Assembly: GCF_023169945.1 (NCBI RefSeq)
Contig: NZ_AP025591.1
Span: 4,460,481 to 4,524,480 of the forward strand
Direction: 5' to 3'
DNA: 64,000 nucleotides
From: Anaeromyxobacter oryzae
GTDB lineage: Bacteria > Myxococcota > Myxococcia > Myxococcales > Anaeromyxobacteraceae
In this document: positions 59,301 to 64,000 of the stretch, one piece after another
Layout of the letters: each line of letters opens with the position of its first letter
How positions within the stretch are numbered: position 1 is the first letter of the stretch
Made by a program: the position numbers and the translations under genes
Notes under the pieces: generated by a model
Database searches by the model: none
Told to the model about the DNA's origin: nothing
What the model saw: the letters and a program-made list of their open reading frames with translations, nothing else

Positions 59301-59641
59301 ATCCCCACCTCGTGGCGAAGCTGAAGCGGGAGCTCGAGAAGACGCTGCCGGAGCCGGTGCGGAAGAACACCCTGAAGCTCCTCGCCCGCGCGTACTGCGA
59401 CGTGCAGCATCCGGGCGACGTCCGGTCGTACCTGGACGGCGCCGAGCTGACGTCGAACCGCGCCGGCGCGCTGCTCGCGGGGGATCTCGAGGTGGTGCGC
59501 CGGGCGGTGCTGGAGGAGCGGCCGCAGGTCTCCAAGCTGCGCGACGAGACCCGGCTGCGGGACCTGGCGCTGTTCTGCGTCTCCGAGGAGTACGCCGCCC
59601 TGCGGGAGCGGCTCGGCCTGTCGTGCCTCGTGCCCGCGTGA
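47345..59641 (+). CDS. gltI: giant TPR protein GltI (AgmK type)
   Basis: A protein of about 4,098 residues made almost wholly of TPR-like helical repeats, matching Myxococcus AgmK/GltI in size and place. Repeats group into units of about 70 residues with a shared pattern: W-x-DL at the start, an E-K/R-L mid-helix, A-x-x-AY and then LDP-x(5)-AL-x-AL. Two successive units near residues 2450-2590 measure 71 and 72. The N-terminal half is Ala/Arg/Glu-rich and more degenerate. The last ~270 residues differ (LALHARPLFVQKEKDLGVN to LGLSCLVPA) and form a separate domain. No signal peptide is seen, fitting a cytoplasmic scaffold. TTG at 47345 is preferred over GTG 47258, which lies upstream of the predicted transcription start. 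Confidence 0.88.
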   Translation: MSAPSLDDQIRSHLEILEVAPGDQQAFHALVGLYEQASRWEDLIALYEGRARLAPGPGAPLLAQAANLAHRKLRNVARAEELYRQLLQTDPGHADAVRAMVALLEEKGDWGALAATLEREATRASEPTEAARLTLRLGQVQEERLGRRDRAALLYARANRLDPALAEARTRGLACFVALRRFGQARRMLDAARDAGADPRAIAAEYAALGARLVDEPLEHGLAMDALIEALTLDRNAPGAAAARERLRAMPRTWREEAARLGQAVTRAADRREAAALQLRLAQLHAAYDPEGASRALERIDRAWAAAPGNPFALELLARLFAERGDHRGHADALARLAAQTRDRAALVALHLEMARVDLVRFGDTESFVAALGRALELDPACESAALQVFEHHVDAGRFADALAVLERHLAAAPEKAAHAPLRVRAAALAREKLGDPARAGQHLEAALRADPGHGPAAAALAPLLADAGAWQRLAEVLDLSARWERDPSERVRLLERLADVQQEQLGRPRDALRTLARALAIDPARAATRKAMEGAAARADAFLELTRAYRAAAEAVDGDLKARKTLLRRVAEILDRDLSLPEEAVRAWRALVALDPEDRGAANALEACLARAGQQEELARELEEKRARATGDERRALSAKLAKLWADAGEVERAAAGWRDVLEHAPDDDEALWGLHAALEGQGGPRAAEERVSILGRLEARAKGVAERGAISLARAESLAEPLGRLADAAEIATGLVQAAGVGASQRADAAALLERLLARGVAPLPVAQVLAPAYAAAGDAAKHAAMLELLARSLPAGADPRERARHLLDASSVRAERLGDRRGALSAAAAALRACPDHLEARRRCEDLAREVGAERELLALLDEAAGRLEGRPEEAALRLRAAAVAEEDLGAYDDAAVQLRRAVALRPGDPGILAALTRTALAGERWAEAATLLDERAAAAEGAEKVALLAQEAEVLHERLDDPAGAAQAARDALAVAAPEQRPRLLARLAAALGDAGDAPGRADALAELAAQAANPAEASRAALESARIRAGLGDEKAAVERTVLALRASPDDPAALSALEAHLEGGDPEAVRAAAAALARHPDPRRRVRALEAEARVAPDVAGKVAARRAAARIAEQELRQASLAFAALAAASRLAPADAELRAELRRVAAEAGDVEACARLHAELAELAPPEQRLPILRERADLAERRLDPDRAAEAWAQVARAAPADREALAALRRLHRARERWGELADVCAEIARRSQEPAVREDALREEGAVAEARLADAPRAAQAWAEVAALAPQDAEAAAALERLYDRLDRPDALAAVLERRLARAFEVDAAARLAELRRTRLDDPAGALALHAELVRRDPRRTASRDALAELAAVPGPVGREALEAADRVLRAAGEHTRRVAAREARLAAVTDPGERARLLAELRTILETELDDPGLAFLAACRAFAEGGPAREGAGADLVRLAAATGSEAEVADVYEQAAGGAEPEEALALRRRAARVRTERGGGAAAIEAWNRVLADAPDDAEALEALAGLYETARSARELLDVARRRAALAVGADRAGHLLHAGALAEALEDPGAAAEAYRAVLEEAPLDVAALEGLDRILSRGPAVPELEWVIEALARAVADDPARRTALLLRRAGLLETDPDPRRAVEAYAEVLAESPREPGAVAGLERLLDRADARETAARVLEDVLRTAGDARRLAALLEVRLEVADASEHGPLLAEIAALHERLGDRDGAFRSKARELAEAARAGRDAPGARADLERLAAASGAWEALAAALEEAIEAGLPAGAALEVRRRLAAIHVERLGKPDVAARFYEEVAAAAPSAETLGALARVYRRLGAHRDLARTLERLADVAPAPAARKELLLEVAKIMAEHLSDREGAIQAYRKILAVDPEDPQALRLLGRLLGSAERWEDLVDVLGRELAVAERQPNLVAEAAELRYRLGKIRHQRLADAAGALAAYREVLAKVPRHPAALAALEELARSTGPAALEAALLLEPVYSAEGEHGKVVETLEARAANETDPARRAALLRRVAATYAGPLRNAEMAFLAASRALAADPDSIESLDLAASGAEAAGLGDELQGLLAEHADRARDPSARAEYQRRIARLARGGDAARAAEAWQRLLDLAPDDREALVGLIDALEAGTDPDALAQALRRALAVEELPEGRAHLLRRLAAVLDERLDDAAGAIQALRRLLELAASDRDALARLDRLCLRTERWVDLAEVLEREVAAAADAGDEAALVVLRQRLAELKDARLLDRDGALGLYEEVLQARPDHPEAIARLEALLQKDPGNARAALALERAYAAGGDALKQAAVLEVRAGERPDPEERKALYLELADLRERALADPELAFLALCKAFREDPADAAVRARMEALAGASGHEEELAAIYEDEIDRLPPAETAAVALRLGALYEERLGDPGRAAGFLRRALALDPAAAPEALPALERIHARLESWPELADTLAARAAAAQGPERVQLLFRVGQLCEEKLASPDRAAEAYEAAVQADPRHVPSLRALEALYEGAGRREDLVKNLAAQRAVAQDAASKERVLAKMAALVADLGRLDEAVALWKELLVLRPRHEAALPALEDLYESLERWQDLAQHLRIRIGATVDRREIARLNDKLGQVLGTRLGDATQAVQSYKAVLDSDPKNRRALEALRDIHAAQGDQDALVSVYRRLVPLQEDAAGVKRARLELAEVLLRAGQKRDAVEQAKLAFDIEPHGADDLVRIEEIFRQGGAAQDGVRAAEARAALLAAQGGPAEAVPAWLAVADLWRQQKRPDAAAAALDKVLELDPRNRTAYDGLRALHQEAGNWRAFARVCDLFAPQLGDPAEKVVLLKEVAAVHEKRLGQKEMSFLSWCRALAEAPGDAEALAEAERLAADTEAFEELSSVLEEIAEKSRGMVKAKLLLHLGSLQDAKLDDAAAAEGAYRRALEADPASPEALDALTQLFKRRGRVRDLVITLEQRLEAAAALEEKKALLLEVAKIYDAELHDVDEAVGALRRVLELDGGDAAALEALSTLYRREQRWADLAGILARARDLAATDAARIAYQLQIGALHENEIGDDEAAVEAYRTVLGLDDRSKDALAGLERLYTKLDRFAELNRVYERQIALAADPREQVRILAKSAAIHEEKLHDPRSAIERNEQILRLDGANGPAVKNLERLYRDEGLWDRLITVMQHHLSLVQERREQVALEVAIGEVWWKEMSRVDRAEAIFNHALQLDPDSRTAVAALGRLYERSGNWNLALDMLRREARVAGGSKDAVELYVRMGAIHEEMLLDVASAKEAYSRALQLDPGHLPAIKALKGLFERERNRDRYLELLVDEARYETDVEAKTERYTEAARVYQEERDDRESAARYYEEALKRTPGHLAAARPLSDIYVAQARWPDAERVLDGIVEALSQGGDAKELCRQSYRQGYVAEKLGNREKALAAYRRAYELDSTYLPALEGLGNLLVQEQQWEEALRIFTTVIIHHRDGLTDLEVVETHWQIGEIAAKLAQVERAANAFRKALEIDQNHEPSRRSLTRILESTGDFEGAVEQRQRLLPLLEGQAKLENLVAIGEICRDRLQDPYQAIDAFLGASRLDPTSLPVTEALLGLYRETRQGQKAADVLAQIVARPEVQADPARAAKLHLSLAEILRDEVKDEGAAVLELEKALDKNWRLVQAFAAIEEILGRQKRWTDLEQAYLRMVQRLPKTPDAAQARLALWKTLGDLYRNVLRNDDGARMAYQVVAKADPEDAVAVETFADLAARKPGAEREAIAAYRQLLRTGAKAPKAAQALVKLHATAKQYDPAYSAAQVLVHLLGQAGGEEVQVVARLRKFARDQASRPLDDQLWGMLLHERVKGPLADIMTLLALHARPLFVQKEKDLGVNPKKDELDVQGSMLFFANMFKYVERTLGLKGLRLFRKGGVPALLQLVPTDPPGFLAADEMFEERPKKELWFAIGKALAFARPELLMARLMPHDQLDLVFQAACSAGTSRFVVTADPHLVAKLKRELEKTLPEPVRKNTLKLLARAYCDVQHPGDVRSYLDGAELTSNRAGALLAGDLEVVRRAVLEERPQVSKLRDETRLRDLALFCVSEEYAALRERLGLSCLVPA

Positions 59642-59655
59642 CGCGGGCGGGTTTG

Positions 59656-59685
59656 TTGACCGTCGGACGGATGGAAACCTAGGAT
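59656..59685 (+). promoter_or_regulatory. promoter of gltJ
   Basis: TTGACC (59656-59661), 18 bases, TAGGAT (59680-59685). Predicted start near 59692, 12 bases before the ATG. It gives gltJ expression independent of the 12-kb gltI transcript. Confidence 0.65.
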
Positions 59686-59703
59686 CGAAGCGGGATCGAG
59701 GAC

Positions 59704-61515
59704 ATGAAATTCACCTGCGAGCGCTGTGACGCCCAGTACATGATCTCGGACGAGAAGGTCGGTCCGAACGGCGTCAAGGTCCGCTGCAAGAAGTGCAGCA
59801 ACGTGATCCTGGTCCGGCGCGCCGTGGAGAACGGCGCCGTCGCGGCCGAGGCCCCCGCGCGGGCCGCGGAGGCGCCGGCGCCGGCGCCGGGCGGCACCGG
59901 CGAGCACGCGCTGGAGCGCGAGCTGGGTCACGCCTTCGATCAGGCGTTCGGCGACGCCCCCGCGCCGGCGGCCGCCCCGGCCCCCGATCTCGACGCGACG
60001 CAGGGCGTCTCGGCGGAGGAGGCGGCGCGCATCGCCGCGGCGTCGGCCGCGTCCGCATCGCCGCCCGCGACCGAGTGGTACGTCGCCATCGGGCAGGCGC
60101 AGGTCGGGCCGCTGCCGCTCGCCGAGGTGAGGCGCAAGTGGGAGGCGGGCGACGTCGGCCCCGACTCCCTCGTGTGGCGCCCCGGCATGGGCGACTGGGC
60201 GCCGCTGTCGTCGATGTCGGACCTCGCGACGTACCTCGCGCCGGTGCCACAGGCCTCGCGCACACCGTCGCGCGCCGAGCCGGCGCCGGTCGTCGCCCGG
60301 GCCGAGCACGCGCAGCCCGGGTCCGCCGCCGCGAGCGCCTCCGCGGCGCCCGCGCCGGAGGTCACGTGGAAGCCGGTCGCGGCGAGCGCGCTGGCCGCCC
60401 TCGCGAGCGAGGAGATCGCCGCGCGCGAGCGGCCCGAGCCGCGCGCGGAGGCCCAGCGGCCGGCGCCGAACGGCGTGAAGTCGCTCGTCGAGGAGCTGCC
60501 GGACGGTGGCGGCGTCGACCCGACCGGCGCGATCCCGCTCCCCATCAAGGCGCTCGAGCGGACGGACGAGCAGAAGATCGAGAAGCGGTCGTCGGTGGCC
60601 CGCGGCGCGGAGGAGCTCCGGCACAAGCGGAGCGCCGCGCGCGCGGTGCTGATCGGCGCCGCGGCGGTCGTGGTCGTCGTCGCGGCCGCGGCCGTCATCG
60701 TCGTCCGGTCCATGAACCAGAAGGCTGCGCCGGCGGTGGCCGCCGTCACCGCGCCCGTCGCCCCGGCGCCCGCGCCCGCGCCGCCCGCGGCGGCGCCGGA
60801 ACCGGCGTCCGCCGCGCCGACCCCCTCCGCCGCGGCGCCCGCCGCCGTCGCCGCCGCGCCGGAGGCGCCGAGGTCGGCGCCCGCGCCGGAGGCGGTCCCC
60901 GCCAAGGCCGAGCCTCCGCCCGCGCCCGAGCCGGTGGCGAAGGCGCCCGAGCCGGGCCACGCGCCCGGCAAGATCGCGCACCACGAGCCGGTCGCCCCGA
61001 AGCACAAGGAGGCGCCGCTGCCGCGGAAGGAGAAGGAGCCCGTCCGCGTCGCCCAGGCGTCGCCTCCGCCCGCCGCGGCGCCGCCCCCGCCTGCGCCGAG
61101 GCCGGCGGCCAAGAAGGACTCGCTGCTCGACTTCGACGGCGGCGGCGGTGGCAGCGATCCCGCCCTGGACGAGGCGCTCGGCGGAGGCCGGAAGGTGTAC
61201 GTCCCCGCCGCCCCGGGCGGCGGCACCGTGCCGCAGCGGCTCACCGACTCGCAGGTGAACGAGACCATCCTCGCGCGCGTCTCCGCGCTGCAGCAGTGCG
61301 TGCAGGAGCAGAAGGCGCGCGATCCGGGGGCGAGCGGCGTCCTCAAGATGCGGTGGACGATCGCGCCGGACGGCGGCGTGCAGGCGATCTCGTGCGCGAC
61401 GCCCGAGTACGCCTCGAGCCCGATCGCCCAGTGTCTCACCGGGGTCCTCCGGGGGATGAAGTTCCCGAGGTCGGTGAGCGGGCGACCTGATGTCACCTTC
61501 CCGATAAAGTTCTGA
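59704..61515 (+). CDS. gltJ: gliding motility protein GltJ (AgmX)
   Basis: A 603-residue inner-membrane protein with the full AgmX/GltJ architecture. An N-terminal zinc ribbon (residues 1-40; CERC and CKKC) is followed by an Ala/Pro linker. A GYF domain comes next (about 123-180; EWYVAIGQAQVGPLPLAEV ... PGMGDWAPL), then a second linker, one TM helix (about 314-336, VVVVVAAAAVIVV), a 150-residue Pro/Ala/Lys periplasmic segment and an AgmX/PglI TonB-C-like domain (about 513-603, CVQEQKARDPGASGVLKMRW). In Myxococcus the cytoplasmic zinc ribbon and GYF domains receive MglA-GTP and control focal adhesion assembly, while the periplasmic part contacts the outer-membrane module. Own promoter upstream. 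Confidence 0.92.
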   Translation: MKFTCERCDAQYMISDEKVGPNGVKVRCKKCSNVILVRRAVENGAVAAEAPARAAEAPAPAPGGTGEHALERELGHAFDQAFGDAPAPAAAPAPDLDATQGVSAEEAARIAAASAASASPPATEWYVAIGQAQVGPLPLAEVRRKWEAGDVGPDSLVWRPGMGDWAPLSSMSDLATYLAPVPQASRTPSRAEPAPVVARAEHAQPGSAAASASAAPAPEVTWKPVAASALAALASEEIAARERPEPRAEAQRPAPNGVKSLVEELPDGGGVDPTGAIPLPIKALERTDEQKIEKRSSVARGAEELRHKRSAARAVLIGAAAVVVVVAAAAVIVVRSMNQKAAPAVAAVTAPVAPAPAPAPPAAAPEPASAAPTPSAAAPAAVAAAPEAPRSAPAPEAVPAKAEPPPAPEPVAKAPEPGHAPGKIAHHEPVAPKHKEAPLPRKEKEPVRVAQASPPPAAAPPPPAPRPAAKKDSLLDFDGGGGGSDPALDEALGGGRKVYVPAAPGGGTVPQRLTDSQVNETILARVSALQQCVQEQKARDPGASGVLKMRWTIAPDGGVQAISCATPEYASSPIAQCLTGVLRGMKFPRSVSGRPDVTFPIKF

Positions 61516-61571
61516 GGGAGTCGACGACGTAGGTGCGCAGGGGTGGGGCCCGACCCGCTTTTGCTGGCGGG

Positions 61572-61632
61572 GCGAGGGCGCCAGCCCTCGCTTCCATGGC
61601 TCCGCCCGCGCTCCCGGTTCGCTTGACCGGGA
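61572..61632 (+). other. paired hairpins between gltJ and the RSH-like gene
   Basis: GCGAGGGC (61572-61579) pairs with GCCCTCGC (61584-61591) around GCCA; TCCCGGT (61612-61618) pairs with ACCGGGA (61626-61632) around 7 bases. A third potential stem, GCCGGC twice around CGACA, lies near 61660. None has a T-run. They could end the gltJ message or structure the leader of the next gene. No gene is seen in 61516-61699. Confidence 0.5.
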
Positions 61633-61699
61633 CCGCGGGCGCTGCCATGTTCAGCGCCGCCGGCCGACAGCCGGCGCCCTCCACCACAGAGGCCCCTCT

Positions 61700-62812
61700 T
61701 TGGCGTTCGAGCTGAAGCGCGCCCCCGGCCCTTCCGCCCCTTTCCGCTCGCTCGAGCAGATGGGCGTGGCGGAGCTGGAGGAGCTCAGGCTGCTGCTCCG
61801 CGGCGGCTCGGTCATCGACTGGCGGCGCCTCGAATTCACCGCGGCGGCGGAGGTCGACGCGTTCCTGCGGCTCAACCTGTTCGACCTCGACGACTCGCGC
61901 GACGATCGGCGGCTCCGCGCCATCCTCGGCCAGGCGGTGGACTACCTCCGGAACGCCTTCGGTTACCGGGTCGCCGCGCCGGTGGCGGCGCCGGAGGACG
62001 TGCGCGACGTGTTCCTGCTCGCGTCCGGCGCGCTGGAGCCGAAGAAGTACCGGCGGATCGCGTGCGTGGTCCTGAAGGTGATGCACGTCATCCACCACCT
62101 CGAGGCCCGCGAGCTGCTGTTCCGGACCCCGATCCGCGAGGCGGACCTCGCGGATCGCGTGCACCGGCGGATCATGGCCGAGGCCGAGCGGATGAAGGCC
62201 TCGGGCATGCCCATCGTCGAGTTCGCGGGCAGCGTGAAGGGCCGGTCGTCGCTCGTGACGAAGCTGCTCGCGAAGAAGGAGTCCGTCGCCGCCCAGGTGT
62301 TCGATCGCGTGCGGTACCGGATCGTCACCGAGACGACCGACCAGATCGCGCCGATCGTCCACCACCTCGCCCGGCACCTGTTCCCGTTCAACTACGCGGT
62401 GCCCGGGCAGACGCAGAACAGCCTGGTCCGCTTCGCGGACCTGATCCTCGGGCACCCGCAGGGCTCCGCGGTCGCGGCGCAGCTCCAGCTCCCGCCCGAC
62501 CTCGAGGGGCGGGACCCCGCCGCGCCCCGCAACGAGTTCAGCGGGAAGGACTACCGCGTGCTCAACTTCGTCGTCGACCTGCCGGTCCGGATCGACGACC
62601 TCATGTCGCCGCTCGATCCGATGGCGGACGAGCTCGGGCGGATCGTCTTCTCGCTGGTCGAGTTCCAGGTGGTCGATCGCGCCACGGCCCGCATCAACGA
62701 GGAGGGCGACTCCTCGCACGAGCGGTACAAGCGGCGCCAGCTGAAGCGCGTGCTGCGGCGCCTGTCCCGCGGCCTGGTGGTCCCGAAGAAGAGGAAGCGA
62801 GGTGGATCGTGA
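61700..62812 (+). CDS. divergent RelA/SpoT-like synthetase-domain protein
   Basis: A 370-residue cytoplasmic protein. Its second half follows the order and spacing of a RelA/SpoT (p)ppGpp synthetase domain. K180-x(3)-S184-x(3)-K188 (VKGRSSLVTK) is followed by FDRVRYRIVTET (Asp202, Arg207; compare FDLIAIRCVMET in Rel). Then come VEFQ (Glu321, Gln323) and E-x-G-x(3)-H-x-x-YK (Glu334, Gly336, His340, Lys344). Glu321 to His340 is 19 residues, as in Rel. Differences: the first Arg of the RxK motif is Ser, IRT after ExQ is VVD, and about 60 residues are inserted between Asp202 and Glu321. The N-terminal ~165 residues are helical. TTG start with AGAGG 7 bases upstream. Activity unknown. Confidence 0.72.
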   Translation: MAFELKRAPGPSAPFRSLEQMGVAELEELRLLLRGGSVIDWRRLEFTAAAEVDAFLRLNLFDLDDSRDDRRLRAILGQAVDYLRNAFGYRVAAPVAAPEDVRDVFLLASGALEPKKYRRIACVVLKVMHVIHHLEARELLFRTPIREADLADRVHRRIMAEAERMKASGMPIVEFAGSVKGRSSLVTKLLAKKESVAAQVFDRVRYRIVTETTDQIAPIVHHLARHLFPFNYAVPGQTQNSLVRFADLILGHPQGSAVAAQLQLPPDLEGRDPAAPRNEFSGKDYRVLNFVVDLPVRIDDLMSPLDPMADELGRIVFSLVEFQVVDRATARINEEGDSSHERYKRRQLKRVLRRLSRGLVVPKKRKRGGS

Positions 62813-62991
62813 GAGAGCCGACGAAGGAGAGCCCGATCGACCGCGGCGAGGTCCTCGTCCCGGGCGTGTGCCAGGTCTGCGGCGCCGAGGGGCCCACCAT
62901 CGAGATCCCGGGCGCGGACGCGCCGAACGCGTTCTGCCCGGCCTGCGCCATCGAGTACGGCGAGGGCGCGGCGGAAGACGACGAGGCGTAG
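62809..62991 (+). CDS. tiny zinc-ribbon protein
   Basis: A 60-residue acidic protein whose GTG start overlaps the stop of the RSH-like gene (GTGA at 62809-62812), so it is translationally coupled. Two CxxC knuckles (CQVC and CPAC, 22 residues apart, in VPGVCQVCGAEGPTIEIPG and NAFCPACAIEYG) should hold one zinc ion. The tail is Glu/Asp-rich. It may be a partner or regulator of the RSH-like protein. No larger domain is present. Confidence 0.75.
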   Translation: MREPTKESPIDRGEVLVPGVCQVCGAEGPTIEIPGADAPNAFCPACAIEYGEGAAEDDEA

Positions 62992-63062
62992 GCGGGGCAG
63001 GCCGCTCGCGGCCCGGCACGCGCGGCGTGCGGACCGAGCGATCGTCGACCCGGCGCGGACGC

Positions 63063-63449
63063 TCACCGCTCGCGCGCGAGCTCGCGGACGCGCGACACGA
63101 GGTCGCCGCGCGAGAACGGCTTGAACAGGACGGGCGCGGGGGAGAGCGCGTCGCGCACGGCGGGCGGCGAGAGGCCCGTGATGAACAGGACCGGCACCGG
63201 GTGACGCGGGTGCTCCCGCCGGAACGCGCGGGCGAGGCCGAGGCCACCCGAGTCCGGGAGGATCACGTCGAGCACGACCACGTCCGGCTCGTGCGCGCGC
63301 GCGAGCTCGAGCGCGTCGGCCCCGGAGGCCGCGGGGAGCACGTCGAACCCGGCGTGTGCCAGCGCCCGGGTCATCGCTTCCCGGTTCGCGTCGTCGTCGT
63401 CGACGAGGAGCACCGTGACGCAGGGCTGCGGTTCGGCGGTCGCGGACAT
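63063..63449 (-). CDS. single-domain response regulator
   Basis: A 128-residue stand-alone receiver domain. Conserved residues are the acidic run at 17-20 (LLVDDDDANREAM), the phospho-acceptor Asp61 (VVVLDVILPDSGG), Thr in LFITG and Lys in LFKPFSRGDL. There is no output domain, so it probably works as a CheY/DivK-like protein or a phosphorelay step. The start at 63449 places MSATAEPQP before the receiver; the open frame upstream is not protein-like. No kinase gene is adjacent. It converges on the zinc-ribbon gene and is the last clear backbone gene in the window. Confidence 0.9.
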   Translation of the reverse strand: MSATAEPQPCVTVLLVDDDDANREAMTRALAHAGFDVLPAASGADALELARAHEPDVVVLDVILPDSGGLGLARAFRREHPRHPVPVLFITGLSPPAVRDALSPAPVLFKPFSRGDLVSRVRELARER

Positions 63450-63802
63450 GTGCCCACGCTGGACGGCCCGCGTCGCTGCGAGATGTCGCGACTGCGTCGG
63501 GATGTTACGGGGGGACGAGCGGGCCGAACGAGACGCGTGCTGGCCCGGGCGGGCCGCGTCGCGTCCCAATCCAGGCGGGCCGCGCCTCGCGATCAGAACA
63601 GCTGGTACTTGTTGGAGTGATTACGCCTGACTACCGCCAGTAGCCGGGCGTAGTCATTCCGAGCGCTTCCGCGTCGCCCCGTGGGCACGCCTGACCGGCC
63701 GAGATGGGCGCTTCAGCGGGGCGAACGGGCCACGAATGGTCCACGGGCGGTGAGGGGACGGGGGCGTGCCTCGGGGACGCGACGTGTGCACCGTCCAGGG
63801 GC
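63450..63802. other. intergenic region at the backbone/accessory boundary
   Basis: About 350 bases without a supported gene between the response regulator and the right-edge ORF. It holds the stable hairpin at 63617-63657 and a locally lower GC patch around 63595-63660. No promoter, tRNA or integrase attachment site could be recognised. Confidence 0.55.
63617..63657. repeat. nested inverted repeat
   Basis: An 11-bp stem (63617-63627 with 63647-63657, two G-T wobbles if RNA) encloses an inner CTAC/GTAG stem (63631-63634 with 63640-63643). It lies in AT-richer sequence than its surroundings. Confidence 0.65.
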
Positions 63803-64000
63803 ATGCCGACGCCCGTGCCCGAGATCCCCGCCTACTACGACACCGCCGAGGCCAGGAAGAAACTATTGAAACACCTCGCGAGCAGGCAGCCGCTAAGCCG
63901 GGGGCGTCAACCCTTCGGGCCGCAAGCCCCGCCGCCGAGGACCGAAGACGATGCCGAGCGGCCCTTCCGGCTCTTCTTCTACGCCATCCAGCGCGACCTC
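63803..64000 (+). CDS. unknown protein, 5' part only
   Basis: An ORF of 66 codons open to the window edge, beginning MPTPVPEIPAYYDTAEARKK and containing a Pro/Arg/Gln-rich stretch and RPFRLFFYAIQRDL. I do not recognise it. Codon use differs from the backbone: it has two CTA codons and a TTG leucine within 35 codons, while the 4,099-codon gltI gene next to it has no CTA, TTA or TCA at all (its antisense frame is fully open). This suggests recently acquired DNA. AGGGG lies almost directly before the ATG, which is tight for a ribosome site, so the real start may be elsewhere. Confidence 0.5.
   Translation, partial: MPTPVPEIPAYYDTAEARKKLLKHLASRQPLSRGRQPFGPQAPPPRTEDDAERPFRLFFYAIQRDL

Noticed and set aside
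47150-59410. A 4,086-codon minus-strand open frame over gltI
   Set aside because: It lies exactly codon-on-codon over gltI and its length is explained by the absence of TTA, CTA and TCA. Its Arg/Glu/Leu/Val-rich translation shows no domain, and no start signal was found.
63681-63869. A 62-codon ORF at the right edge
   Set aside because: It overlaps the more protein-like frame starting at 63803 and reads as Arg/Pro/Thr-rich filler.

Overview
The window is a very GC-rich chromosomal segment whose gene content points to a myxobacterium, most likely Anaeromyxobacter or a close relative. The evidence is a complete Glt/Agm adventurous-gliding gene set, a Myxococcus-type PilZ protein, several NtrC-type activators, many TPR and lipoprotein genes, and near-absence of TTA, CTA and TCA codons. 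This placement is from gene content only; no search was run.

Layout. Bases 1-279 are the 3' end of lon, closed by a strong terminator. From 368 to 11455 lie mostly separate housekeeping genes: a secreted hypothetical, an alpha/beta hydrolase, a YejM-like membrane sulfatase, an RsmJ/YpiP-like methyltransferase, a small ribbon-helix-helix-like gene coupled to nadA, an AzgA-type purine permease, a DPP7-type S46 peptidase and a PLP aminotransferase. A HAMP-like membrane protein (11571-13202) sits behind a near-consensus promoter that leaves almost no leader. It is followed by 0.87 kb of non-coding repeats: G-rich and C-rich hexamer arrays on either side of a large inverted repeat.

Bases 14074-22967 form a minus-strand block: an NtrX-like sigma-54 activator, then mrcA (PBP1A), an FG-GAP-like secreted protein, an orphan peptide-binding protein and an NtrY-like kinase, with start-stop overlaps between the last three. 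A well-matched sigma-54 promoter lies just upstream of mrcA, so the activator may drive a cell-wall operon that ends in its own kinase. Then come pal-cpoB (without tolQRAB), a stand-alone MshEN (GspE N-terminal) domain protein, a double-FHA sigma-54 activator, thrH and thrB, small NTF2-like and SCP2-like proteins, a membrane HExxH peptidase with TPRs, and a PilZ protein.

Bases 34780-61515 hold the gliding machine as one locus: a Cys-rich CglC/GltK-like lipoprotein divergent from two outer-membrane barrel proteins (GltB/GltA), then GltC, GltD, GltE, GltF, GltG, GltH, the giant TPR protein GltI (about 4,098 residues) and GltJ. The motor genes aglRQS are not in the window. After it lies a gene not named as such in the usual gliding set, which carries the motif spacing of a RelA/SpoT synthetase, coupled to a tiny zinc-ribbon gene. 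A single-domain response regulator follows. The last 0.4 kb changes character (hairpin, lower GC, CTA codons) and begins an ORF that runs off the edge, probably acquired DNA.
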